DNA of 6,816 bases from Flavobacteriia bacterium (GCA_011330545.1 DRQI01000451.1:1-6816); one strand, 5' to 3'; shown: positions 1 to 6,670, numbered from the stretch's first letter. Notes: generated by a model not told the origin, from the letters alone. A program made the numbers and translations.

Positions 1-2015
1 ATTGCGGTGTGGGCTGCCAATTGGATGTTGCTGTAATTGACGGGCAAATCAAAGGAATTCAAGCTCCTGAAACGGCTGAAGTCAACGAAGGCCATACTTG
101 CCTCAAAGGGCGTTTTGCCTTTCAGTTCTATAATCATCCTGACCGATTAAAGGAACCGCTTATCAAACGCAATGGGGTTTTTGAAACGGTATCTTGGGAA
201 GAAGCCTATGATTTTATTGCCGATAAGCTGATTGAAACCAGCCAAAAATACGGAGCCGATGCCATCGGTGGTATTTCTTCTTCAAGGGCTACCAATGAAG
301 AAAATTATCTAATGCAAAAAATGATACGCGTAGCGGTGGGTACTAACAACATAGACGGTTGTGCGCGTGTTTGCCATGCTCCTACTGCCTACGGAATGCA
401 ACAGGCCTTCGGTACCGGTGCCGCTACCAATTCTATCGAAGACCTTCACGAAACGGATGCTATCTTTTTATTTGGTGCTAACCCTACTGAAGCACATCCT
501 GTTACGGGTGCTAAAATAAAGCAATTATTTATGCAAGGTATAACGAGTATTGTGGTAGATCCTGTGAAAACAAAATTGGCAAAGTTAGCTACGTATCATT
601 TGCAACTGCGCCCCGGAACCAATGTGGCCATTTTAAACATGATGGCACATTATATCGTCAAAGAAAATTTGGTAAATCGAGAATTTATCAGGCAATATAC
701 CCAATTTTATAATGATTTTAAAGAACATGTTACCGGTTTAGACATGGATGCCATGGAAGAATTGACGGGCGTTTCAAAAGCATTGGTTAAAAAAGCGGCC
801 ATTGCCTATGCTACGGCTGATAATGCTATGGAATTCCATGGGTTAGGCGTTACCGAACACTACCAAGGCAGTAAAACCGTAATGTTGCTTTCTAATCTGG
901 CGATGATGACCGGAAACGTAGGGCGGCCGGGAGTAGGATTGAATCCGTTACGCGGCCAAAACAATGTGCAAGGAGCTGCTGATATGGGCGTACAGCCACA
1001 TCAAGGTGCCGGATATTTGGATATTAATAATATAGAGATACAACAGTATTATGCCAAAAAATACGGTGTTGCTAAGATGCCCGAAAAAGAAGGCCTGAAA
1101 ATTCCTGAAATGATTGATGCTACCCTTAACGGAAAATTTAAAGCCTTATGGATTATGGGGGAAGATACTTTGATGACTGACCCGAATTCAAATCACATCC
1201 GCAAAGCCTTTGAAAAATTAGATTTATTAGTAGTTCAAGAATTATTTATGAGTGCCACGGCAGAAATGGCTGATGTGGTATTGCCGGCAGCCTCTTATTT
1301 TGAAAAAAACGGAACGTTTACCAATGGAGAACGCCGCGTACAGCGTGTAAATAAGGTTATTGACCCTATTGGGAATTGTAAATCTGACGGACAGATTATC
1401 ATCGATATGATGTATAAATTAGGATATGAACAGCCTACGGGAAAAACCTATGATGCTGCAAAGCTCATTGAAGAAATTGCCGATGTGATACCGTTTATGA
1501 AAGGGTTGACATGGGAAGGATTGGGTGCCAACGGATTGCAATGGCCGGTAAAAGAAGATGGTACCGATACAAAAATGTTACATATCAACGGCTCGTTTAA
1601 ACGCGGTAAAGGAAAATTCCATCACTTCGATTTTGAAGAAACCCCTGAGTTGGTAGCACACCGTAAGAAATATCCTTTTATTTTAACAACGGCGAGGCAA
1701 CTAGAACATTACAATTCGGGTACGATGACCCGTAGGACAGACAATCAGCAAATTTCACCAAATGATTATTTAGAAATCAATCCCTTAGATGCCGGAAAAA
1801 AAGGAATTTCAGCCGGAGATTCCGTAACTATTTTTTCTGATAGGGGCAGTGTCAAAATTCCGGTAAAACTAAACTATACGGTAAAACCGGGAGTTGTGCG
1901 TACTACTTTTCACCAGCCGGAAATATTTATCAATCTCATTACCGGAAATGTGGGTGATAAAGAAACCTTAACCCCTGAATACAAGGTGGTAGCTGTTGAT
2001 TTTGAGAAGGTATGA
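1..2015 (+). CDS. Formate dehydrogenase catalytic (alpha) subunit, Mo/W-bisMGD type, 5' end outside window
   Basis: Oxidises formate to CO2 at a molybdopterin (Mo or W) centre and passes electrons through a [4Fe-4S] cluster. The frame is already open at base 1 and reads (Y)CGVGCQL, the middle of the N-terminal cluster motif, so the GTG at 9 is not the true start. Counting from that GTG, the last cluster Cys is C31 in TCLKGRF, with the electron-relay Lys as K33. RVCH at 121-123 is the active site, with C122 and H123. NPLRGQNN holds R315. The spacing from C122 to R315 is 193 residues, the same as U140 to R333 in E. coli FdhF, so this is a Cys (TGC codon) rather than a selenocysteine enzyme. The C-terminal cofactor-binding domain runs from about 556 to 668, starting near TTARQLEHYNSG. 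The reading frame is intact. Whether a [2Fe-2S] N-terminal extension exists, and which electron acceptor is used, cannot be seen. Nitrate reductases of the same superfamily are less likely given the RVCH and NPLRGQNN motifs. Confidence 0.93.
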   Translation, partial: CGVGCQLDVAVIDGQIKGIQAPETAEVNEGHTCLKGRFAFQFYNHPDRLKEPLIKRNGVFETVSWEEAYDFIADKLIETSQKYGADAIGGISSSRATNEENYLMQKMIRVAVGTNNIDGCARVCHAPTAYGMQQAFGTGAATNSIEDLHETDAIFLFGANPTEAHPVTGAKIKQLFMQGITSIVVDPVKTKLAKLATYHLQLRPGTNVAILNMMAHYIVKENLVNREFIRQYTQFYNDFKEHVTGLDMDAMEELTGVSKALVKKAAIAYATADNAMEFHGLGVTEHYQGSKTVMLLSNLAMMTGNVGRPGVGLNPLRGQNNVQGAADMGVQPHQGAGYLDINNIEIQQYYAKKYGVAKMPEKEGLKIPEMIDATLNGKFKALWIMGEDTLMTDPNSNHIRKAFEKLDLLVVQELFMSATAEMADVVLPAASYFEKNGTFTNGERRVQRVNKVIDPIGNCKSDGQIIIDMMYKLGYEQPTGKTYDAAKLIEEIADVIPFMKGLTWEGLGANGLQWPVKEDGTDTKMLHINGSFKRGKGKFHHFDFEETPELVAHRKKYPFILTTARQLEHYNSGTMTRRTDNQQISPNDYLEINPLDAGKKGISAGDSVTIFSDRGSVKIPVKLNYTVKPGVVRTTFHQPEIFINLITGNVGDKETLTPEYKVVAVDFEKV

Positions 2016-2088
2016 GTTAATTATTGAATCATTAAAAAGGATGTCATTAATTGCACCGGCTGTTATTTAAAAATACAATATAAGCATA

Positions 2089-2259
2089 AACCCAGATTAT
2101 GCAATAGACTTCCTATTCTGTTCAGAAATCACTGCAAAATAGGTCGTTTCACTGCGTTTTCAAAATTAACTGTAGCGGTGCTACGCTTAATTTAGTAAAA
2201 CATCCTATTTTATTGCGCTTTCCTAACTCATAACGTAACTCTATTGCATAAGCTGGGTT
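2089..2259. repeat. Palindromic intergenic repeat-like element (MITE or REP-like), 171 bp
   Basis: The outer arms are 20 bp each with one mismatch: AACCCAGATTATGCAATAGA at 2089-2108 and its inverted copy at 2240-2259. Inside, AAAATAGG (2136-2143) pairs with CCTATTTT (2204-2211). At the centre, bases 2163-2176 pair with 2180-2193 around a GGT loop (GTAGC/GCTAC plus AAATTAA/TTAATTT, with a G-T and a C-C position between). The whole element can therefore fold as one nested structure. It holds no worthwhile ORF and lies exactly between two converging genes. Similar AACCC...GGGTT palindromes are, from memory, dispersed in flavobacterial genomes, so I infer a non-autonomous mobile or REP-like element. 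The inverted structure is seen directly. The multi-copy nature is not testable from one window. Confidence 0.7.
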
Positions 2260-2279
2260 AAACTACTCATAAGTAGTTT
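2260..2279. terminator. Possible bidirectional terminator hairpin between converging genes
   Basis: AAACTACT (2260-2267) and AGTAGTTT (2272-2279) form a perfect 8-bp stem with a CATA loop, directly after the palindromic element and 5 bases before the stop of the minus-strand gene. The stem is A/T-rich and there is no long T run on either strand, so termination activity is only inferred from its position between the two converging genes. It could also be the flank of the repeat element. Confidence 0.35.
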
Positions 2280-2284
2280 CTAAT

Positions 2285-3058
2285 TTATTTACCACTCATG
2301 GCTTTATTATATTCCCAAATTTCATCCCAGCTATTTGAGAAAGCATCACTCATTCCCTCAACAAATGAATCCCATGAATCTTTACCATGAACTTTTAAGA
2401 AAGTTTCTTTAAACTTACCGTCTTCATCCATTTCTGCCCAATTTTTCATAAAGCTTACCGTGGCAATATGGCGGCCTATTTTAAGTCCTTGTCTCATTTC
2501 ATTATCATACACTCCCCATGGGTTTTCACCTTTCTCAGCTTTAATAGTTTCACTAATCTGTTTAAGCAAGCCATTTATTTGATAATCTTGGTTAGGATTA
2601 ACCTCCCAATATCTAATATAAAGCAAAGGGTATTTAGAATTGTCATCATCTAACATTGCGGTATTAGAAAGCTTAGCATCCTCTTTCCAATATTCAACCG
2701 TATGCATTTTTTTTATATTGGGCATAACATTATCTCTCCAGTCTTCATCATGTCCTCCTTTTGATGGCCTAGCGTCTAGATGTGAATAGGTTAATGGCCC
2801 CATTTCCCAGATTAGTTTACCAGCATTTGGGCCTGTTGTTATATTATAAACAACGGCTTTATAAGGTCCGTCTTTATGATATTTTTGATTGTGTTTTCTC
2901 ATATTCTCACCCAATACTTTCAGTTTTGTATAATCGGGAGTAATCATAACACTTTCCCACATTTGATATGAAGTAGAATTATCTTGGGCTTGAACGGTCA
3001 AAATGGCACCAAATAGTATGGCAACCATCATTAAAAATGAAATAGATCTTTTAAACAT
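2285..3058 (-). CDS. Secreted protein of unknown function, 257 aa, possible two-module alpha/beta fold
   Basis: I do not recognise a named family. Residues 1-24 are a clear Sec signal peptide: MFKR, a hydrophobic core, then VQA before QD, a good signal peptidase I site. There is no lipobox Cys and no T9SS sorting domain, so the mature protein of about 233 residues is probably periplasmic. It is rich in Trp, Lys and acidic residues. Two stretches look alike in layout. Residues 31-125 run from YQMWESVMITPDY through HKDGPYKAVVY and GKLIWEMG. Residues 143-250 run from YPLLYIRYWEVNPNQDY through ENPWGVYDNEM and RHIATVSFM. Each would fit a strand-helix-strand-strand module of the dimeric alpha/beta-barrel kind, but this is inference. 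The ATG at 3058 is preceded by an A/T-rich leader with no Shine-Dalgarno, as is common in Bacteroidota. The gene stands alone, converging on the formate dehydrogenase gene. Confidence 0.85.
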   Translation of the reverse strand: MFKRSISFLMMVAILFGAILTVQAQDNSTSYQMWESVMITPDYTKLKVLGENMRKHNQKYHKDGPYKAVVYNITTGPNAGKLIWEMGPLTYSHLDARPSKGGHDEDWRDNVMPNIKKMHTVEYWKEDAKLSNTAMLDDDNSKYPLLYIRYWEVNPNQDYQINGLLKQISETIKAEKGENPWGVYDNEMRQGLKIGRHIATVSFMKNWAEMDEDGKFKETFLKVHGKDSWDSFVEGMSDAFSNSWDEIWEYNKAMSGK

Positions 3059-3087
3059 AATAATAAAGTTTAGATTAGTTAATTATT

Positions 3088-3119
3088 TTAAACTAAATAA
3101 CTAATTGCCAATTACAAAA
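3088..3119 (-). promoter_or_regulatory. Candidate Bacteroidota sigma-A-type promoter of the 257-aa secreted protein gene
   Basis: On the minus strand TTTTG (3115-3119) is followed after exactly 19 bases by TAGTTTAA (3088-3095). The -33 element and spacing fit the Bacteroidota pattern TTG, about 19 bases, TAnnTTTG. The -7 element matches at TAnnTT but not at the last two bases. It would start transcription around 3081, giving a leader of roughly 20 bases before the ATG at 3058. The surroundings are very A/T-rich, so a chance match is possible. Confidence 0.45.
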
Positions 3120-3136
3120 GCAAGTGATGTAGGACG

Positions 3137-3170
3137 AAGCCCTCTATTTATTGTACGAAAGGGCCTTTTT
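3137..3170 (+). terminator. Rho-independent terminator-like hairpin on the plus strand with no gene upstream
   Basis: GCCCT (3139-3143) pairs with AGGGC (3160-3164). The flanking AA and TT can extend the stem past one bulged C, and a run of five T follows at 3166-3170. The loop is 16 bases, long for a terminator. The T run lies on the plus strand, yet there is no plus-strand gene between 2016 and this point. It may end an antisense or small transcript, be a relic, or be chance. Confidence 0.35.
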
Positions 3171-3211
3171 ATTTATCAAAGCAAAAAGATTGTATACTTG
3201 TATTTATTTCA

Positions 3212-3397
3212 ATTATATAACAAAAAGGAGGCCGCTTAAAAAGTACCATTCTGTTCCGAGATTTCGAAAAAAAATGAACCTGCCTATTGCAGGCAGGCTC
3301 AAAATGTCAAAGTGAAGACTTTTTAGACAGCCTCATTCCTGTTGTGGAAAAGAACAATAATTTTCAATATTCAGCTCCAAAACACTTGTTATATAAT
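3212..3397. repeat. Widely spaced 12-bp perfect inverted repeat around the MITE-like element
   Basis: ATTATATAACAA at 3212-3223 recurs inverted as TTGTTATATAAT at 3386-3397, enclosing the 107-bp element asymmetrically: 4 bases away on the left, 51 on the right. The motif is A/T-rich, so coincidence is a real possibility. A partly matching copy, TTATATAATAC at 3389-3399 facing GTATAATATAA at 3420-3430, shows how repetitive this stretch is. Apart from this, bases 3335-3450 hold no gene I can support and no convincing terminator for the DUF1501 gene. Confidence 0.3.
3228..3334. mobile_element. MITE-like element or insertion-sequence remnant, 107 bp
   Basis: The ends are a 17-bp inverted repeat: GAGGCCGCTTAAAAAGT at 3228-3244, and at 3318-3334 the complement of GAGGCTGTCTAAAAAGT. 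The three differences are all transitions. The right-end sequence resembles the GAGGCTGTC-type termini carried by several insertion sequence families. That is from memory and I cannot assign a family. At the centre, CCTGCCT (3279-3285) and AGGCAGG (3291-3297) form a perfect 7-bp GC-rich stem around ATTGC. No transposase fragment fits inside 107 bp and I see no clear target-site duplication, so this is either a non-autonomous element or a deletion remnant. Confidence 0.55.
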
Positions 3398-3450
3398 ACC
3401 TCTTTGATTTTATAATGTTGTATAATATAAGGCTAACTTAGTAAAAAATA

Positions 3451-5052
3451 TCAACGGCCAACTATTATCTTTTTACTATAATTTCTATTGTTCTTTTTTA
3501 TGTTATAGATGTAGATACCTGTGCCTAACTGAGGTAATTGGTCTGAGATGCTTATATCGTGTTGGCCGGGTTCTAAGGCATCGTCAAGTAAAACCCCTAC
3601 TTGCTGCCCTAACATATTATATAGTGTTATTTTATAGCTATCTTGAAAATTATTGTTTATTCTAATAGAGACCCTTTCTTGATCATAAATAGGTATATGT
3701 TCAAAATTTTCTCTAATTATATAATCGTGATTCACCACAGTACTTGTGCAAGAAAATCCTAAATCTATTGCAGTATATGGCCTTGGTATTGATTGATTGA
3801 TAACATTAGAATCAATACACAGCCATTCTTGCAATATTGTACCATATACATTGATATAATCTTGTGTGTATTTTAGATTTCCCCCTCTTGTTAAATTTGA
3901 TAAGCTGGGGTGCTCTCCTACGAAACCACTACCATTCAATGCCGGGCCAAAAAGTAGCATCGGTGCCGCGGTGCCATGATCAGTACCATTTGATCCATTT
4001 TCACGTACTCTTCTTCCAAACTCTGAAAAAGTCATAGCCAACACATCTCTATCTCGCCCACTAGGTTCTAGATCTCGATAAAATGCCGAAATTGATTCTG
4101 AAATATTGGTCAATAGTTCCTGATGCCTTTCCGGTTGATTTGCATGGGTGTCAAATCCGTTAAGGTTTACCATATACACACTAGTACCCATTCTGGCTTG
4201 AATGGTTCGAGAAATAATTGATAAGGCACGGCCTAAATTTGTATCGGGAAACGTTACTGTATTGGTTTGTGAATCGGCTGCTTCTTTAATCACTCCCGAA
4301 TATTTCAAGGTAGCATTGAGTACGCCTCTTACAAATTGTAATTGTGAGCCTCTGGTACAATCAGGCACGTCTGCGGCGTCAAATAAGTTTCCGCTTGAGG
4401 TAATTCGTTCTAATTGCCTTGTATTGGCAATGGTAAATGCAAAATTACTTTCTGTACCTGTAAAAATAATATCGCCAACTCCTCCAATTTGAACAGCAGG
4501 AGGCGCGTCTGGTAAATTCAATAAATAATCGGGATATATACTTTCAAAATAACGGCCATAAACACCGGTTTCAACCAAATCATCATCGGTACCTCTAGAC
4601 ATATTATCGGTGCCTGTAAAATGTGATAAATTTTGATTTTCATAGCCTGTACCGTGTACTACTTTCATACATCCTCCTTCCCAAATGGGCTCCATTGATT
4701 CGCGTAAATACTTCGGTACGCCAAAATCATTAGACAGCTTATATATATTAGCCATTTCATGCCTTAATGTTGGCCTTACATTTGCATAACTGTCATAGTC
4801 ATAAATAGGAACAATGGTATTTAAACCGTCATTGCCCCCTTGCAATCTTACAATTAACAAAACCCTGCCTGAATCATTTTTACTCAAAGCAGTTGATAAA
4901 GGCGTTGGCTGCCCAAAGGCCATGGGAATACCATTCATCATCAATGTGGCTCCTGCACCGCCTAGGCCTAATGTTTGTAGAAAAGAGCGCCTGTTCCACT
5001 TATCATGATCTTCTCTATTGCAATTATTATGTAAGTCTTTTGCCATACTCAT
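3451..5052 (-). CDS. DUF1501 family protein with Tat signal and C-terminal T9SS type A sorting domain, 533 aa
   Basis: Exact function unknown. DUF1501 proteins belong to the alkaline phosphatase/sulfatase-like structural group and usually pair with DUF1800. A twin-arginine signal, NRRSFLQTLGL, sits at 20-30, followed by a hydrophobic Gly/Ala/Met-rich stretch with possible cleavage near AFG-Q (48). The DUF1501 core spans about 60-435: GGNDGLN 72-78, SHFTGTDNMSRG 143-154, GFDTH 299-303, TFSEFGRR 341-348, TDHGTAAPMLLFGP 357-370. The His/Asp motifs DTH and DHG are likely metal or catalytic ligands (inference). Residues about 455-533 form a typical type A sorting domain: YKITLYNMLGQQV, then LGTGIYIYNI, then KKIIVGR at the end. 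This domain directs transport across the outer membrane and surface attachment or release. The start is ATG at 5052, with another in-frame ATG at 5046. Either lies within 13 bases of the DUF1800 stop and neither has a good Shine-Dalgarno, so translation is probably coupled. The frame is intact. Confidence 0.92.
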   Translation of the reverse strand: MSMAKDLHNNCNREDHDKWNRRSFLQTLGLGGAGATLMMNGIPMAFGQPTPLSTALSKNDSGRVLLIVRLQGGNDGLNTIVPIYDYDSYANVRPTLRHEMANIYKLSNDFGVPKYLRESMEPIWEGGCMKVVHGTGYENQNLSHFTGTDNMSRGTDDDLVETGVYGRYFESIYPDYLLNLPDAPPAVQIGGVGDIIFTGTESNFAFTIANTRQLERITSSGNLFDAADVPDCTRGSQLQFVRGVLNATLKYSGVIKEAADSQTNTVTFPDTNLGRALSIISRTIQARMGTSVYMVNLNGFDTHANQPERHQELLTNISESISAFYRDLEPSGRDRDVLAMTFSEFGRRVRENGSNGTDHGTAAPMLLFGPALNGSGFVGEHPSLSNLTRGGNLKYTQDYINVYGTILQEWLCIDSNVINQSIPRPYTAIDLGFSCTSTVVNHDYIIRENFEHIPIYDQERVSIRINNNFQDSYKITLYNMLGQQVGVLLDDALEPGQHDISISDQLPQLGTGIYIYNIKKNNRNYSKKIIVGR

Positions 5053-5058
5053 ACATTT

Positions 5059-6549
5059 TTATTTAAGTTGATAATCCGGTAGGGAGACTATATATTCAAT
5101 AAGGTCACGGACTTGAAGAGGAACTCCTTCAAAACCCAATGTCCATATATTTTGTTCGAAATAATTGGATGGCACTCTACTTTTAAATATATCGATACCG
5201 GTTTCAAAATCATTCAGGGTATATGGTATCTCACCCATTAGAGCTTCAAAAATATCTTTAGATACAACTTCTGCATCATTACTATTTCCTGATATATCAA
5301 TAGCAAACTGCCTAAACTGTTCTTCATTTTGATCCCAAGCCCAAAATAATACTTCTTTACATAAATATGCTGACCTGAAGGTTATTGAGCCCGAATTTAT
5401 CCAATTTCTATCACCTTCCCATCCGGCAACGGTAGGTGGGTTTAGTATATTTTGCCCAAAAACTCTTGAAGTATTTTTAATTGATTCTTTATTTATATCA
5501 TAATCTCCGAAATTAAATCCGGTAGTAGTGATAAATTGGATTATAAGGTCAAGTGGACTCTTAAAGATAACATTTCTAGCTTTTTCATCGAAAAAATGCT
5601 CACTTTTAAATAAGGTTCTAAGTACAGGGGCAATTTCAAAATTATTGGCAATAAAAATAGCAGCGAGCGGATAGATAATATTCTGGCGGATATCGCCATC
5701 TACCTCGGGGCTCACAAAATTTATATATATTTTTTCGCAGATAAAGCGGGCTATCAGTTCTGATTTTTGAGTAAATAAAATTGTTATGACATCATCATAG
5801 CCCCAGTTACCGGTTTGCTCGAAAATAGTTTTATCATCGGTATCAAAAGTTGTTTCATTAAAAAGTATGCTAGAGTTCTCTCCATTGGCATATTCATTGT
5901 ATCCGGTTAAAGCGCGAGACGTTTGAACAATATCATCTTCTGTATAGCCATTACCTTCACCAAGTGTGAAAAGCTCATACAATTCTCTGGCATAATTTTC
6001 ATTCGGACTGCCGGCAGTATTTTCAAAGCCATTTAAAAATTTTAACATGGCTTCTTCTCGCCCCATTTCATGTATAAAGGTTTTAAAATTCCCCAAACAA
6101 TTTCTTTGCAATGCCAAAAAATACCTAAATGCATATCCGGCAAACTTATATTCATTGGCTTTTGTAACTAAATGATTATGCCAAAACAACATCAATCTAC
6201 CACGAACTCCGTTATCCATAAGCTCTTTGATAAAAGTATATTGAGTTTCATCTACAAATGCTGCATTTTCATCTTCACCGTAGGTAAATCCGTTTGCAGC
6301 ATAATCAACAGGGTCTAATGGTGCCCAAGCCGGTATTGTTGTAGGAGCTAAATTTATAGCTGCATCTATGAGTTCATCAACATAAACCTCAGGGCTTTTG
6401 CTCAATGCATTGGCTATTTGAGAAGTTTCAATGCCAAAACCTAATCGGTTGTGTAAGTGCCTGACCTTAATGGCATCCCAAAGATTTGAAGCACTGGGTG
6501 TGAATACTGTTAGTGGGGAGGTATTACATGATAAAAAATTTATAATCAT
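5059..6549 (-). CDS. DUF1800 family protein, 496 aa
   Basis: Function unknown. The family is diagnosed by motifs seen here in order: HLHNRLGFG at 31-39, FWHNHLVT at 122-129, PNENYARELYELFTLG at 182-197, ALTGY at 213-217 and PPTVAGWEGDRNWINS at 371-386. Family members commonly stand next to a DUF1501 gene, as here. The DUF1501 start follows after 6 bases, so the two are almost certainly one transcript with coupled translation. The ATG at 6549 is well supported: AAAAGG lies 7 bases upstream, and an in-frame TAA (6580-6582) rules out an ATG further up. The N-terminus (MIINFLSCNTSPLTV) is not a convincing signal peptide, and I see no Tat motif or T9SS sorting domain, so localisation is unclear despite the clearly exported partner. 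The frame is intact and the length is ordinary for the family. Confidence 0.92.
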   Translation of the reverse strand: MIINFLSCNTSPLTVFTPSASNLWDAIKVRHLHNRLGFGIETSQIANALSKSPEVYVDELIDAAINLAPTTIPAWAPLDPVDYAANGFTYGEDENAAFVDETQYTFIKELMDNGVRGRLMLFWHNHLVTKANEYKFAGYAFRYFLALQRNCLGNFKTFIHEMGREEAMLKFLNGFENTAGSPNENYARELYELFTLGEGNGYTEDDIVQTSRALTGYNEYANGENSSILFNETTFDTDDKTIFEQTGNWGYDDVITILFTQKSELIARFICEKIYINFVSPEVDGDIRQNIIYPLAAIFIANNFEIAPVLRTLFKSEHFFDEKARNVIFKSPLDLIIQFITTTGFNFGDYDINKESIKNTSRVFGQNILNPPTVAGWEGDRNWINSGSITFRSAYLCKEVLFWAWDQNEEQFRQFAIDISGNSNDAEVVSKDIFEALMGEIPYTLNDFETGIDIFKSRVPSNYFEQNIWTLGFEGVPLQVRDLIEYIVSLPDYQLK

Positions 6550-6556
6550 ATTTTTA

Positions 6557-6562
6557 CCTTTT
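6557..6562 (-). promoter_or_regulatory. Shine-Dalgarno-like site of the DUF1800 gene
   Basis: AAAAGG on the minus strand, 7 bases before the ATG at 6549. It is the best ribosome binding site among the start codons visible in this window and fixes the DUF1800 start. Confidence 0.6.
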
Positions 6563-6583
6563 GAATTGGTTAGTAATGGTTAA

Positions 6584-6598
6584 ACTATCTGCGATAGT
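6584..6598. promoter_or_regulatory. Short palindrome in the DUF1800 leader, possible operator or hairpin
   Basis: ACTATC, TGC, GATAGT is a perfect 6-bp inverted repeat with a 3-base centre. It lies 34 bases upstream of the DUF1800 start and downstream of the candidate promoter, so it would be in the 5' leader. It could be a repressor site or a small RNA hairpin. It is short enough to be chance. Confidence 0.25.
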
Positions 6599-6633
6599 GT
6601 CAAGCGAATGTATTTTTAAAATCTGAAGAAAAT

Positions 6634-6663
6634 CTAAAGTATCCTTAAAAAATCTATTCGCAA
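6634..6663 (-). promoter_or_regulatory. Candidate promoter of the DUF1800-DUF1501 operon
   Basis: On the minus strand TTG (6661-6663) is followed after exactly 19 bases by TACTTTAG (6634-6641), one base off the Bacteroidota -7 consensus TAnnTTTG. It lies just past the stop of the upstream barrel gene and about 85 bases before the DUF1800 start, leaving a leader of about 75-80 bases. An overlapping alternative, TAGATTTT, also matches the -7 pattern but lacks a well-spaced TTG. Confidence 0.5.
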
Positions 6664-6670
6664 TAGGTTA

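Noticed and set aside
9..11. GTG at 9 as the start of the formate dehydrogenase
   Set aside because: The frame is open upstream and codes for the second Cys of the [4Fe-4S] motif, so a start here would delete essential ligands.
2041..2070. Nine-codon frame MSLIAPAVI after the formate dehydrogenase, preceded by AAAAAGG
   Set aside because: It is too short, and the AAGG abuts the ATG with no spacing, so it is not a credible ribosome binding site.
2468..2653. 61-codon plus-strand open frame
   Set aside because: It lies wholly antisense to the secreted-protein gene, has no family resemblance or ribosome binding site, and is best explained as a shadow of that gene.
3278..3415. Plus-strand open stretch reading ...DSLIPVVEKNNNFQYS...
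   Set aside because: It looks protein-like but has no start with a leader, overlaps the MITE-like element and matches no family I recognise. At best a gene relic, and not supportable as a feature.
3420..3430. A/T-only inverted repeat with 3389-3399 as a DUF1501 terminator
   Set aside because: The 11-bp arms are nearly all A and T with a mismatch and have no T run in the right place, so termination is not supported.
4202..4492. 96-codon plus-strand open frame
   Set aside because: It is antisense within the DUF1501 core, where the minus-strand frame carries the recognisable domain.
4814..5008. 64-codon plus-strand open frame
   Set aside because: It is antisense to the Tat signal and N-terminus of DUF1501 and has no independent support.
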